Of a stretch of 64,000 nucleotides of DNA, positions 43,857 through 52,457 are shown piece after piece. This DNA comes from Bacillaceae bacterium (lineage in GTDB: Bacteria > Bacillota > Bacilli > Bacillales > Alkalibacillaceae). A model generated the notes under the pieces. That model was given only the letters and a program-made list of their open reading frames with translations, was not told where the DNA came from and searched no databases. The translations under genes and the position numbers were made by a program. Within the stretch, counting starts at the first letter, position 1. Every line of letters begins with the position of its first letter. The DNA lies in assembly GCA_017656265.1 (NCBI GenBank), contig JACDOD010000009.1, forward strand, positions 62,001-126,000, given 5' to 3'.

Positions 43857-44971
43857 ACAAGTCATCAATTCTTGCTTTTTTGTTAGCTTTTTTCCCGGGC
43901 CTCGGGCATATTTATTTAAACCGAAAAATTAGAGGGGTATTCTATGCATTTAGTTTTATCGGGGCTCTGGGGCTGGCTTTTTTCACTGGGATTTACTTTG
44001 TTTATGATGATATTTTTATATTTTTCCTGCTGATTGCCTCTGGAATATGGGGGATCAACATGTTGGACATGGTAATTACTCTGCTGTGGAACAAAGAGCC
44101 TGCAGCTGCAGCTTTCCAGTACAATAATGGAGTTTCAAATGGTCATGTCAGCCAACAGGGGAATATTCCCATTCAGAACAGCCGGACCAATGAACGATTC
44201 TTGACTATTATCCTTTCTTTTATTCCTGGAGTGGGGCATTTTCACCTTGGATTAAACCAGCGTGGAGTCACACTTCTTGCCGGCTTTTTGGGTCTTGGTT
44301 CCATGATTTTATTTGTTTCCATTCTTACAAGGGAAGTTGGATTTCTCCTCTTTTTATTTATCCTGCCGGTGATCTGGATCTACAGTCTGTTTGATACGAT
44401 TCAGCTGCTGAATAAAAGGGATAGGGGAGAAAAACTGGAGGATATCTCCATTATTGAGGATATTGAAAAACATCGGATCAGCGGGGAAAAAAGCAAAGTC
44501 CTGACGACCGTTCTGGCAATGTTTCCTGGTGCTGGACATTTATACCTGGGGCTTCAGAGACGGGGAATCCAGCTGATGATTTTCTTTCTGTTGTCCATAT
44601 ACTTACTGGATGTATTGCATCTTTCCCTTTTCCTCTTTTTGATTCCGGTCATCTGGTTTTTCAGCTTTTTTGATGCCCTGCAGCAATACAGCCGCTATGA
44701 ATGGGGAGAAGTGAAAGATGTACCGGTGATCAAGTATTTCATGAATCATCAAAAATGGCTTGGAATCGGTTTAATCATTATTGGAATCTTTATTATTTTA
44801 GATTCCATATTGGTTCCATCTCTGGCCAGACAATTTCAGCAATGGGATATTAATATCTACTATTATTACAATCAGTACTTCCAGGTAGGGGTAGTCAGTT
44901 TGCTGCTTGTGGGAGTAGGCATTAAACTGCTCATGGGCAAAAAAGTGGAAAAGGAGGGAGATGAATCATGA
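43853..44971 (+). CDS. Membrane protein with three TM2-like repeats (ECF operon)
   Basis: 372 residues, about eight to nine hydrophobic segments. A module recurs three times: 'FFPGLGHIYLNRKIRGVFYA', 'FIPGVGHFHLGLNQRGVTLL' and 'FPGAGHLYLGLQRRGIQLM', each followed by two helices and a D-rich end ('NMLDMVITLL', 'SLFDTIQLL', 'SFFDALQQY'). The G-H-x-Y-L-G-x-x-x-R-G core recalls TM2 domains. Linkers between repeats are cytoplasmic and charged. Function is unknown; coupling by overlap to the anti-sigma gene suggests a role in the same envelope-stress system. Confidence 0.85.
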   Translation: MNKSSILAFLLAFFPGLGHIYLNRKIRGVFYAFSFIGALGLAFFTGIYFVYDDIFIFFLLIASGIWGINMLDMVITLLWNKEPAAAAFQYNNGVSNGHVSQQGNIPIQNSRTNERFLTIILSFIPGVGHFHLGLNQRGVTLLAGFLGLGSMILFVSILTREVGFLLFLFILPVIWIYSLFDTIQLLNKRDRGEKLEDISIIEDIEKHRISGEKSKVLTTVLAMFPGAGHLYLGLQRRGIQLMIFFLLSIYLLDVLHLSLFLFLIPVIWFFSFFDALQQYSRYEWGEVKDVPVIKYFMNHQKWLGIGLIIIGIFIILDSILVPSLARQFQQWDINIYYYYNQYFQVGVVSLLLVGVGIKLLMGKKVEKEGDES

Positions 44972-45894
44972 GACAGTGGAGAATTGGGACATTTTCCATG
45001 GGGTTATCATTAATCATACTGGGGGCAGTTCTTGTATTAGCTAATTTCTTCAACTGGAACACGGCATTGATTGCTATATCCTGGTGGCCGGCGATTTTGA
45101 TTGTTCTGGGGATTGAGATTCTGGTATATCTCATTCAGTCCAGAGAAAAAACTCCAATTTTAAAATATGATATTCTGTCCATTCTTTTTATTGGAATCAT
45201 TGGTACAGTTGGAGTAGCCTTTTTTGTGGTCCAATCCACAGGAATCCTGGCAGAAATTCAAAAAGCCGTTCATGCGGAGGAGAAGGTAGAAACGTTGCCA
45301 GTTGTAAAAAAACAGATCCCTTCTTCGATTTCGAAAATAGTCATTCATCCTGCAGAAAACTTGAATATTGAAACAAATTCAGGCCGTGAACTCACTCTGT
45401 TTGGCATCTATGAAACAATGGCAGGAAAAGGAGATTCCCTTTCCCAGGATGATATTGTTCAGTTTGTTCAGACCGGTGACACTTTGCATGTTCAATTTTT
45501 GTCGTTGCCAGATAGCTATGGAATTAATCATTATTCCTACCAGTATGACCCGACCCTGTCTATACCTGAAGATGTGGATGTTGAAATTAAAAAGGGATTT
45601 CATAACCGGTCCTATCCTGCTATTAAGCTGCATATAGATGAATTGAAGGCAAATTGGACTGTAAATAGCAATATTGTCTGGCTTTATATGAATTCATGGG
45701 AGAACCAGAACCTCACAATCGAGGCATCTGGCCTGGACAGTCTGGAGGATAAAGCAGGTCTGCTGGTTGTAAAAGGAGCGAAAAAACAAAACAACGAAAA
45801 GTCAGATGAGCAGATTACATTTTCTAAAACCTTTGGAGAAGGGGAACATAAGTTAAAGTTTATCGATGTTGAGATGTTGTCTATTTATGAATGA
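44968..45894 (+). CDS. LiaF/DUF4097-like membrane protein (ECF operon)
   Basis: 308 residues. Three N-terminal hydrophobic segments ('IGTFSMGLSLIILGAVLVLA', 'WWPAILIVLGIEILVYL', 'ILFIGIIGTVGVAFFVV') are followed by a roughly 200-residue outer beta-rich domain ('KIVIHPAENLNIETNSGREL') resembling the LiaF/YvlB/DUF4097 group. It overlaps the triple-repeat gene by four bases and ends the sigma operon. Proteins of this group often tune envelope-stress signalling; here the role is inferred. Confidence 0.8.
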   Translation: MRQWRIGTFSMGLSLIILGAVLVLANFFNWNTALIAISWWPAILIVLGIEILVYLIQSREKTPILKYDILSILFIGIIGTVGVAFFVVQSTGILAEIQKAVHAEEKVETLPVVKKQIPSSISKIVIHPAENLNIETNSGRELTLFGIYETMAGKGDSLSQDDIVQFVQTGDTLHVQFLSLPDSYGINHYSYQYDPTLSIPEDVDVEIKKGFHNRSYPAIKLHIDELKANWTVNSNIVWLYMNSWENQNLTIEASGLDSLEDKAGLLVVKGAKKQNNEKSDEQITFSKTFGEGEHKLKFIDVEMLSIYE

Positions 45895-45918
45895 ACAGCG
45901 TTTAAACATTGAAAAATG

Positions 45919-46241
45919 GAGCTGGGACAAAAAAGAAATGAGCGGTGGAAAAGCCGAACAATTTTACTGAAAATTACGTAGTCAAAATGCGAAGACTCCT
46001 GGTCGACTAAAACCGGCCACGTCCTGTGGCCAACGTCGACACTAGCACGTCCTGTGCGTCGCGGGAACAGCACGAGCCGAAAATCCCGCAGACAGCGAAT
46101 AGATGAGCTGTCGAGGAAGTTGAGGCCGTGCCCGCGGAAAGCGAAGCATTTTGACGAAGTAAAAGAATATCCGAACTAATTCATGTGATGTTTGAATATA
46201 GTTCGGATATTTCATTTACTTATGAAGTTTTGTCCCAGCCA
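45919..46241 (+). repeat. Dispersed repeat, complete forward copy
   Basis: The most complete copy: left end GCTGGGACAAAA (45921), full GC-rich body shared with 9288-9580, tail hairpin AATATCCGAACT/AGTTCGGATATT (46166-46177, 46200-46211), right end TTTTGTCCCAGC (46228-46239). The two ends are inverted copies. It fills the gap between the convergent ECF operon and AGCS gene and can terminate both. Confidence 0.88.
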
Positions 46242-46296
46242 CATTTTCAGTTCGATCATTCAGCGGCCTAATTCAGCAGGCTGCTGGCAGTGATCA

Positions 46297-47658
46297 TTAC
46301 GCATTATTGAGCTTTTCTTGCTGTCTTTCTTCTTTCGCCACCTGCATGAACCGCTTCGTTTCAGCTGCAACAACCCCAGACAGTCCAAGCAGTCCAATCA
46401 AGTTCGGGAATGCCATCAGTCCATTCATAACGTCAGCGAATGTCCATACAACGTCAAGGGAAACAACTGAACCGACAAATACAAAGAGGACAAAAAATAG
46501 GCGGTAAACAGGGATTCCTTTGTCTCCAACCAGATAGCTGAACGTTTTTTCTCCGTAATAAGACCAGCCAAGGATTGTCGAGAATGCGAAGAACAGCAAT
46601 CCGATTGTTACGATGTAAGAACCTGTGTCACCAAGGAATGCTGCAAATGAAGCTGCGGTTAAATCAGCTCCGTCCAGTTCCCCGCCATACTGTCCAGCCA
46701 TTACGATGGTAATACCCGTAATGGAACAGACAATAATGGTGTCGATAAATACCTGTGTCATAGATACAAGTGCCTGACGTCCCGGATAATCTGTCTTAGC
46801 CGCGGCAGCTGCAATAGGTGCAGAACCTAAACCTGCCTCGTTTGAGAATACACCCCGTGCAACACCATAACGGATTACTGTACCTAAAATACCTCCGCTT
46901 ACAGCTTCACCTGTAAACGCATCCGTAAAAATGGTTGCAACAGCGGGACCTACTAAATCAAGGTTGGTAAATAATACAATGAGTCCACCGATGATGTAGA
47001 ATACAGCCATAATTGGCACGAAGAATGCGGTAACCTTTCCGATACTCTTAATACCGCCAAGAATAACCAGTCCTGTTAGAGCGGTTAATACAAAACCAGT
47101 TACCCATGGTGAAACATTAAATGTAGATTCAAGGGCATCGGATACGGAATTGGACTGAACCATGTTTCCGATTCCAAAGGCAGCGATGGATGCAAAGATG
47201 GCAAATAATACACCAAGCCATTTTGCGTTTAGACCTTTTTCAAGATAATACATCGGTCCGCCTGACATTTCACCGCGTTCATTTTCAGTACGGTATTTAA
47301 CGGCCAGGATTGCTTCAGCGTACTTGGTTGCCATTCCAACAAGAGCAGTGATCCACATCCATAATACTGCTCCAGGTCCTCCTAAAAAGACAGCTGTGGC
47401 AACACCAGCGATGTTACCTGTTCCAATCGTAGCTGCCAGTGCAGTGGTCAAAGCCTGATAATGGGTGATGTCTCCCTTTGACTTTTTATCCTGTTTACCA
47501 GGACTGAACGCTAATTTTAAAGCATATGGGAGTGCTCTAAACTGTAGAAACCCGAGTCTCAGTGACAAATAGATACCGGTACCGACCAGTAGAATTAATA
47601 ATGGCGGTCCCCAGACCAGGCTACTGACCTGTCCTAAAAATTCTGTAACTTTCTCCAT
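46297..47658 (-). CDS. Alanine/glycine:cation symporter (AGCS family)
   Basis: 453 residues from ATG 47658, preceded by GAGGGGGA; a longer frame to 47697 lacks support. About ten hydrophobic segments and the AGCS signatures 'TTALAATIGTGNIAGVATAV', 'GPGAVLWMWITALVGMATKY' and 'GVARGVFSNEAGLGSAPIAA'. It imports alanine, glycine or glutamine with Na+ or H+. Resembles AlsT-type proteins. Single transcript. Confidence 0.93.
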   Translation of the reverse strand: MEKVTEFLGQVSSLVWGPPLLILLVGTGIYLSLRLGFLQFRALPYALKLAFSPGKQDKKSKGDITHYQALTTALAATIGTGNIAGVATAVFLGGPGAVLWMWITALVGMATKYAEAILAVKYRTENERGEMSGGPMYYLEKGLNAKWLGVLFAIFASIAAFGIGNMVQSNSVSDALESTFNVSPWVTGFVLTALTGLVILGGIKSIGKVTAFFVPIMAVFYIIGGLIVLFTNLDLVGPAVATIFTDAFTGEAVSGGILGTVIRYGVARGVFSNEAGLGSAPIAAAAAKTDYPGRQALVSMTQVFIDTIIVCSITGITIVMAGQYGGELDGADLTAASFAAFLGDTGSYIVTIGLLFFAFSTILGWSYYGEKTFSYLVGDKGIPVYRLFFVLFVFVGSVVSLDVVWTFADVMNGLMAFPNLIGLLGLSGVVAAETKRFMQVAKEERQQEKLNNA

Positions 47659-47842
47659 GCTATTCCCCCTCAAAGTATTAATATAATAAAGTCCCATATA
47701 AAAATATTCCGAAAATTCTTGAGGATTGTCAAGGGTAATTTTAAAATCTATTCCCCAAAACCTCTATTTTCCGTTTCATCTTTTTGCGATTTTAAGTTAT
47801 AGTTTTAACAGAAGAACTTAACTTATAAAAGGGGTTGAAGAA

Positions 47843-48313
47843 ATGGTTCAAGTACTTTTTGTATGTCTTGGAAACATTTGCAGATCTCCAATGGCTGAAG
47901 CAATTTTTCGAAAGATGGTAGAAGATGAAGGACTGAGCGATCAAATAAAAGTTGACTCTGCCGGGGTCGGCCACTGGCACCAGGGTGAACCGCCCCATGA
48001 AGGAACACGGAAAATTTTAGATGAGAAAAGTATTTCCTATGAAGGCATGCGTGCCCGTCAGATCAAAGCAGAGGATTGGGATGAATTTGATTATATCATC
48101 GCAATGGACGAACAAAATATGCGTGACCTCGAAGCCATCCGCGATGAATACGAAAATGTAACTATTCAGCGTCTCATGGATCTTGTTCCTGATGCGAAGG
48201 AACAAAATGTACCAGATCCTTACTTCACAGGGAATTTTGAATATGTGTATGAATTGGTAACAGAAGGATGTAAACATTTATTAGATGAAATAAAGGAAGA
48301 TCATAACCTGTAA
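47843..48313 (+). CDS. yfkJ: Low-molecular-weight protein tyrosine phosphatase
   Basis: 156 residues. The catalytic P-loop CX5RS is at 'VCLGNICRSPMAE' (Cys8, Arg14) and the general acid Asp is in 'VPDPYFTGNF'. It dephosphorylates protein phosphotyrosine. Followed by yfkI- and yfkH-like genes, the same order as B. subtilis yfkJIH, where YfkJ is linked to stress tolerance. AAAAGGGG precedes the ATG. Confidence 0.92.
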   Translation: MVQVLFVCLGNICRSPMAEAIFRKMVEDEGLSDQIKVDSAGVGHWHQGEPPHEGTRKILDEKSISYEGMRARQIKAEDWDEFDYIIAMDEQNMRDLEAIRDEYENVTIQRLMDLVPDAKEQNVPDPYFTGNFEYVYELVTEGCKHLLDEIKEDHNL

Positions 48314-48329
48314 AGGGGGGAGAGGCTGA

Positions 48330-48590
48330 TTGGGTAAAGCCGGCTGGAAATATGGAATGATTGTCGGGGCGTTGACCGGTGCTCTATTGACGCTTGCCAA
48401 AAAATCCGATTGTCAAAAAGCTGAAGTACAGAATAAGCTAAAGGCTATTCTTGCAGAATATCAGCAGCATCCTTCCAGAGCAGTGTGTCACATTCGGAGA
48501 GGACTAAACAAAGCTGATCTGTGTATAGAAGAAATTCTCATGACACTGGATCGGCTGAGCAAAAAGCTCGATGAATATTCGAAACGATAA
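48330..48590 (+). CDS. yfkI: Small YtxH-like protein (YfkI position)
   Basis: 86 residues starting at TTG 48330, with AAAGGGGGGAGAGG before it. An N-terminal glycine-rich hydrophobic stretch ('YGMIVGALTGALLTL') is followed by a Lys/Glu/Gln-rich helical tail, as in YtxH-type proteins. It sits 16 bases after yfkJ and 16 before yfkH, so the operon order supports a YfkI assignment. Function is unknown. Confidence 0.78.
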   Translation: MGKAGWKYGMIVGALTGALLTLAKKSDCQKAEVQNKLKAILAEYQQHPSRAVCHIRRGLNKADLCIEEILMTLDRLSKKLDEYSKR

Positions 48591-48606
48591 TTCATGGTAA
48601 ATTTCA

Positions 48607-49446
48607 ATGATGGGGTGGAAAAGTTTGAGGGATATCCAGTACGTGGTTTTTGAAATTTGGAAACGTTTCTCAAAGGATGATATTACCGGGATGGCCGCCC
48701 AGCTGTCCTACTTTTTTCTTTTGTCGCTATTTCCATTTTTGATTTTCCTGCTTACACTGATTGGATTTTTGCCAATATCCGCAGAACAAGTACTGGATCT
48801 GATCCGGGATTATGCACCCGGAAATACAATGAAGCTGATTGAAGAAAATATTTATTCACTGATGAATCAAAGAAGCGGCAGTTTGCTGTCAGCGGGAATT
48901 ATTGGAACATTATGGGCAGCTTCCCACGGAATTAATGCTCTGATGAAAGTATTTAACCGTGCTTATGAAACGGATGAAAATCGTTCCTTTATCCTGTCAC
49001 GCTTCATTGCTATTGTGTTAACCGTATCCATGCTGCTCGTCACAATTATCGTTTTGCTTCTGCCGGTTTTCGGAAGGGTGATCGGTGAGTTTGTGTTTTC
49101 GTTCTTTGGCCTTTCGGAAACGTTTTTGCAAATCTGGAACGCGTTAAGATGGATCAGTTCCTTTTTAATTATGGTTGTTGTCCTGGCTATCCTCTATAAA
49201 TTGGCACCGGATCGGCCCATCCCATTACAGCATGCTTTTCCAGGTGCTGTTTTTGCAACGGTGTGCTGGCAGCTTGTATCCCTCGCTTTTTCTTTTTACG
49301 TAGAAAATTTTGGAAACTTCACAGCGGCCTATGGAAGTCTGGGCGGCGTGATTGTATTGATGATCTGGTTTTACCTGAGTGCCATGATTATCGTGATTGG
49401 TGGAGAAATCAATGCGATTTTATTTAAAAAAAATACTCGTAAATAA
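48607..49446 (+). CDS. yfkH: YihY/BrkB family membrane protein
   Basis: 279 residues with about six helices. 'GMAAQLSYFFLLSLFPFLIF' and 'GTLWAASHGINALMKVFNRA' are YihY/UPF0761 signatures, ending 'YGSLGGVIVLMIWFYLSAMI'. The family was once annotated as ribonuclease BN, which is wrong; the true role is unclear. ATG 48607 has no ribosome site; TTG 48625 lies after GGGGTGG and may be the true start. Last gene of the yfkJIH operon. Confidence 0.88.
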   Translation: MMGWKSLRDIQYVVFEIWKRFSKDDITGMAAQLSYFFLLSLFPFLIFLLTLIGFLPISAEQVLDLIRDYAPGNTMKLIEENIYSLMNQRSGSLLSAGIIGTLWAASHGINALMKVFNRAYETDENRSFILSRFIAIVLTVSMLLVTIIVLLLPVFGRVIGEFVFSFFGLSETFLQIWNALRWISSFLIMVVVLAILYKLAPDRPIPLQHAFPGAVFATVCWQLVSLAFSFYVENFGNFTAAYGSLGGVIVLMIWFYLSAMIIVIGGEINAILFKKNTRK

Positions 49447-49571
49447 GATGGGTCTGGTGATCTGAAAAGAAACTTAGTGTTTAACGTCTTTAAGCGATTA
49501 TAAGGCTGGTATGGAGTCATGCTTATTTGACTTTCCCAGAGGCAACTACAAAAACGCAATTGGTAAAAAAT

Positions 49572-49611
49572 ATCCGAACTCAATCACTGCATGAATGAGT
49601 TCGGATTTTTT
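49572..49611 (+). terminator. Repeat-tail terminator of the yfkJIH operon
   Basis: ATCCGAACTCA (49572-49582) pairs with TGAGTTCGGAT (49596-49606), followed by TTTTTT. It is the tail hairpin of the dispersed repeat family without its body. Confidence 0.85.
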
Positions 49612-49735
49612 GACTCCTCTAAAAAAATTCATATAGTGCCTAACTTACACTATTCAAGGTTATTATACCCTATTTAAAAGCGGAAGGATGATGAAAACAT
49701 GGGGATGAAACCATTAATCTGAGAAGGAGAATTCT

Positions 49736-50037
49736 ACAACTGTGGAGCAGGATCTTACAACTGCGAGGATGAATTCTACAACTGTGGAGCGGAATCTTAC
49801 AACTGCGAGGAATGAATTCTACAACTGTGGAGCGGAATCTTACAACTGCGAGGATGAATTCTACAGCTATGGAGCGGAATCTTACAACTGCGAGGATGAA
49901 TTCTACAGCTATGGAGCGGAATCTTACAACTGTGAGGATGAATTCTACAGCTATGGAGCGGAATCTTACAACTGCGAGGATGAATTTTACAACTATGGAG
50001 CGGAATCTTACAACTGTGAGGATGAATTCTACAACTG
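49736..50037 (+). repeat. 42-base tandem array, seven copies
   Basis: Seven head-to-tail copies of a 42-base unit made of two related 21-base halves, ACARCTRYGGAGCGGAATCTT and ACAACTGYGAGGATGAATTCT, ending with a partial ACAACTG. One copy has a single inserted A (AGGAATGAATTCT near 49810), which breaks any single reading frame. Both strands are open in at least one frame simply because the unit length is a multiple of three. No spacers, so not CRISPR. The long open frames across it are not called as genes. Confidence 0.9.
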
Positions 50038-50100
50038 AGTATTTTTGACTCTGATAGATAAAATAGTATAACATTTGGGCCTATTACAACTGAAAGAAGG

Positions 50101-50420
50101 GTTGTCTAGCTTCAGCGCCCAGCCCCTCGAGCTGCTTCGGTCCCCCTGCGGCGGCGACAGCCTCCTCGGTGGTCCTCCAGCCGTTTTCGGGGCTAAGCGG
50201 GGCGCTTCCGCTTTTCTTTTCAACATGCTTCGCTTTCCGCGGGCACGGCCTCAACTTCCTCGACAACTCATTCTTCGTTGTCTGTGGGATTTTCGGCTCG
50301 TGCTGTTCCCGCGACGCACAGGACGTGCTAGTGTCGACGTTGGCCACAGGACGTGGCCGGTTTTAGTCGACCAGGAGTCTCGCATGTTGACTGTGTTAAC
50401 TTTTTTCTCATCTTAACAGT
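50101..50420 (-). repeat. Composite of two Bacillaceae repeat families
   Basis: The left part (50101-50218: TGTCTAGCTTCAGCGCCCAG ... CTAAGCGGGGCGCTTCCGCT) resembles a widespread Bacillaceae intergenic repeat. The right part (50219-50420: CAACATGCTTCGCTTTCCGC ... GTCGACCAGGAGTCTCGCAT) is the reverse-oriented body of the family at 9288-9580. Only here are the two joined. It lies between the convergent yfkH and metal ATPase genes. The open frames inside are not genes. Confidence 0.8.
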
Positions 50421-52339
50421 CTTAACCCATTTAAGATTACCAGAATCGTACTTCCTTCATGACCGATGACACCCATTGGCATATTTAATACTTGTGCAAA
50501 ATTGGACAGGAGCAATAAAAAGATGACGCCTATGGAAAAGATGATATTTTGTTTGACGATTTTGCTCATGCGCCTGGATACGGTTATGGCATAAGCGATT
50601 TTGGATAGGTCGTTTTTCATCAGTACAATATCGGCAGTCTCCAGTGCAACATCTGTCCCTTCTCCCATTGCAATGCCCAGATTGGATGTAGCCAGTGCCG
50701 GTGCATCATTAATGCCATCTCCTGTCATGGCTACCTGTGAATACATTTTCTTCAAATTTCGAATATGTTCAACCTTATCTTCTGGAAGGCAGTTAGCATA
50801 ATATTGATCAATCCCGCATTCTTTTGCGATTGCTTGAGCGGTACGTTCGTTGTCACCTGTAATCATCACCGTTTGAATGCCAGCCTTTTTCAGTTGAACG
50901 AGTGCTTCTTTCGCATCTTCTCTGACCACATCTTTCAGGGCAAGCAGGGCAGCAATCCCTTTTTCATCAGCTGCAATCACCAGGGTTTTGCCTTCATCAG
51001 CTAAAGATTGGGATATTCCGTTATGGAAACGTTCAACATCTTCCTGGCCGATAAATTCCGGTTTGCCAATTTTCCATATTTGTCCGTCAATTTGAGCAGT
51101 AACCCCCTCTCCGGTTACATCTCTCATATTTTCAACGCTTTTATCCGGCTCTATATTTTGCTGTTTTACATATTTGACAATGGCTTTTGCCAGTGGGTGG
51201 GTGGATTCATTTTCAATTGAACCGATAATATTAAACACTTCAGCCTTCTGAAGACCCTCACGAATATACAGGTCTGTTACCTCTGGCGTACCCTTTGTAA
51301 GTGTGCCGGTTTTATCCAGTGCAATTGCTTTAATCTGCCCCAGATTTTCCACATGAACGCCACCTTTAAACAGGATTCCGTGTCTTGCTCCATTGGAGAT
51401 GGCGGACAGAGTTGCAGGCATAATCGATGCCACCAGAGCACAGGGTGACGCTACTACGAGAAAGATCATCGCCCGGTAAAATGTCGTTTCCCATGTCCAT
51501 CCCAGAAGGAAATGAGGGGCAAACATTAATAACAGGCCGGTTAACAGGACGATTTTTACATAAATTCCTTCAAATTTTTCAATAAAAAGCTGAGAAGGCG
51601 ATTTTTCACTTTTTGCATTTTGTACAAGTTTAATAATTTTTTGGAAGACACTTTCTTCTGCCGGTTTTGTTAACTCGACGGTAATACTGCCGTTTAGGTT
51701 TACGGTACCAGCAAAAACCTCATCACCAAACGTTTTTTCTTCTGGCATAGATTCCCCGGTAATGGCCGCTTCATCCACAGAGGTTGTTCCTCGCACGATA
51801 TTCCCATCAGCAGGAATCCGTTCACCTGCCCGAACGAGAAATTGATCCCCGATTTTCAGTTCTGAAACATGTACTTCCTCAGTCTGGCCGTCTGAAACCC
51901 TAAGAGCTGTTTCGGGCTGTAACTTCATTAAAGCAGAGATTTCCCGTTGGCTTTTATTCATGGTATAGGTTTCCAATGCTCCACTTAATGAAAAAATAAA
52001 GATTAGAACGGCTCCTTCCCACCAGTGTCCAATGGAAGCAGCTCCAATAGCAGCAACAATCATTAGCAGTTCAACATTTAAGTCTCTGTTTTTAATGGTG
52101 TCCTCAATACCTTCCTTTGCTTTGGCAAATCCACCAATCACAAAGGCAATGATGTATAGAATAGCACTCCATAAATCAGTGAAGTAGCTTTCGGTTAACC
52201 ATGTAAAGAGAATTAAAGCACCACTCGTCATAGCAGCTATTAACTCCAGGTGAGTTTTTGCCTTTTTCATCCATGTCACATTTGATTCTTTGTGCTGTTT
52301 TAGATAGTTTTGCGGAATCGCTTTCGGTTCGGCACCCAC
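50408..52339 (-). CDS. pfeT: P1B-4 type metal-transporting ATPase (PfeT-like)
   Basis: About 643 residues. The phosphorylation site is 'ALDKTGTLTKGTP', with 'TGESMP' and 'MTGDGINDAPAL'. The transport-site motifs are 'ASPCALVAS' (SPC instead of CPC) and 'GHEGST' near the C-terminus, the P1B-4 pair. There is no N-terminal metal-binding domain. This fits PfeT/ZosA-like Fe(II) (or Zn/Co) efflux. PerR-like and Fur-like boxes upstream match the known control of B. subtilis pfeT. GTG 52339 has correct spacing from GAGAGGAG; TTG 52348 is the longer option. Confidence 0.88.
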   Translation of the reverse strand: MGAEPKAIPQNYLKQHKESNVTWMKKAKTHLELIAAMTSGALILFTWLTESYFTDLWSAILYIIAFVIGGFAKAKEGIEDTIKNRDLNVELLMIVAAIGAASIGHWWEGAVLIFIFSLSGALETYTMNKSQREISALMKLQPETALRVSDGQTEEVHVSELKIGDQFLVRAGERIPADGNIVRGTTSVDEAAITGESMPEEKTFGDEVFAGTVNLNGSITVELTKPAEESVFQKIIKLVQNAKSEKSPSQLFIEKFEGIYVKIVLLTGLLLMFAPHFLLGWTWETTFYRAMIFLVVASPCALVASIMPATLSAISNGARHGILFKGGVHVENLGQIKAIALDKTGTLTKGTPEVTDLYIREGLQKAEVFNIIGSIENESTHPLAKAIVKYVKQQNIEPDKSVENMRDVTGEGVTAQIDGQIWKIGKPEFIGQEDVERFHNGISQSLADEGKTLVIAADEKGIAALLALKDVVREDAKEALVQLKKAGIQTVMITGDNERTAQAIAKECGIDQYYANCLPEDKVEHIRNLKKMYSQVAMTGDGINDAPALATSNLGIAMGEGTDVALETADIVLMKNDLSKIAYAITVSRRMSKIVKQNIIFSIGVIFLLLLSNFAQVLNMPMGVIGHEGSTILVILNGLRLLR

Positions 52340-52415
52340 GATTCTCAACTCCTCTCCCTAATTGAGAATGGTTATTAGTTGCGGAAATCATCAAACATCC
52401 CGTAATTTCAATAAT

Positions 52416-52430
52416 TGATAATGATTTTCA
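52416..52430 (-). promoter_or_regulatory. Fur-like box upstream of the metal ATPase
   Basis: TGATAATGATTTTCA matches the Bacillus 7-1-7 Fur box TGATAATNATTATCA at all but one position. A weaker related sequence lies at about 52363. In B. subtilis Fur activates pfeT, so a similar role is inferred. Confidence 0.65.
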
Positions 52431-52442
52431 TTTTAATTAAAA

Positions 52443-52457
52443 TTATAATAATTTTAA
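52443..52457 (-). promoter_or_regulatory. PerR-like box upstream of the metal ATPase
   Basis: TTATAATAATTTTAA matches the PerR box TTATAATNATTATAA at all but one position. It lies just downstream of a minus-strand promoter candidate: -35 TTGACT (complement of 52493-52498), 16-base spacer, -10 TATTAT (complement of 52471-52476). That is a repressor position, as expected for PerR control of an iron exporter. Confidence 0.65.

Noticed and set aside
49736-50037. CRISPR array
   Set aside because: Units are head to tail without unique spacers, and no cas genes are in the window.
49670-50074. Long open frames on both strands across the 42-base array, giving peptide repeats
   Set aside because: Frames stay open because the unit is a multiple of three; a one-base insertion breaks continuity on the plus strand, and no ribosome site or family supports them.
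50084-50416. Open frames of 87-113 codons in the composite repeat
   Set aside because: The same sequence occurs in other repeat copies with frame breaks; it is non-coding repeat.
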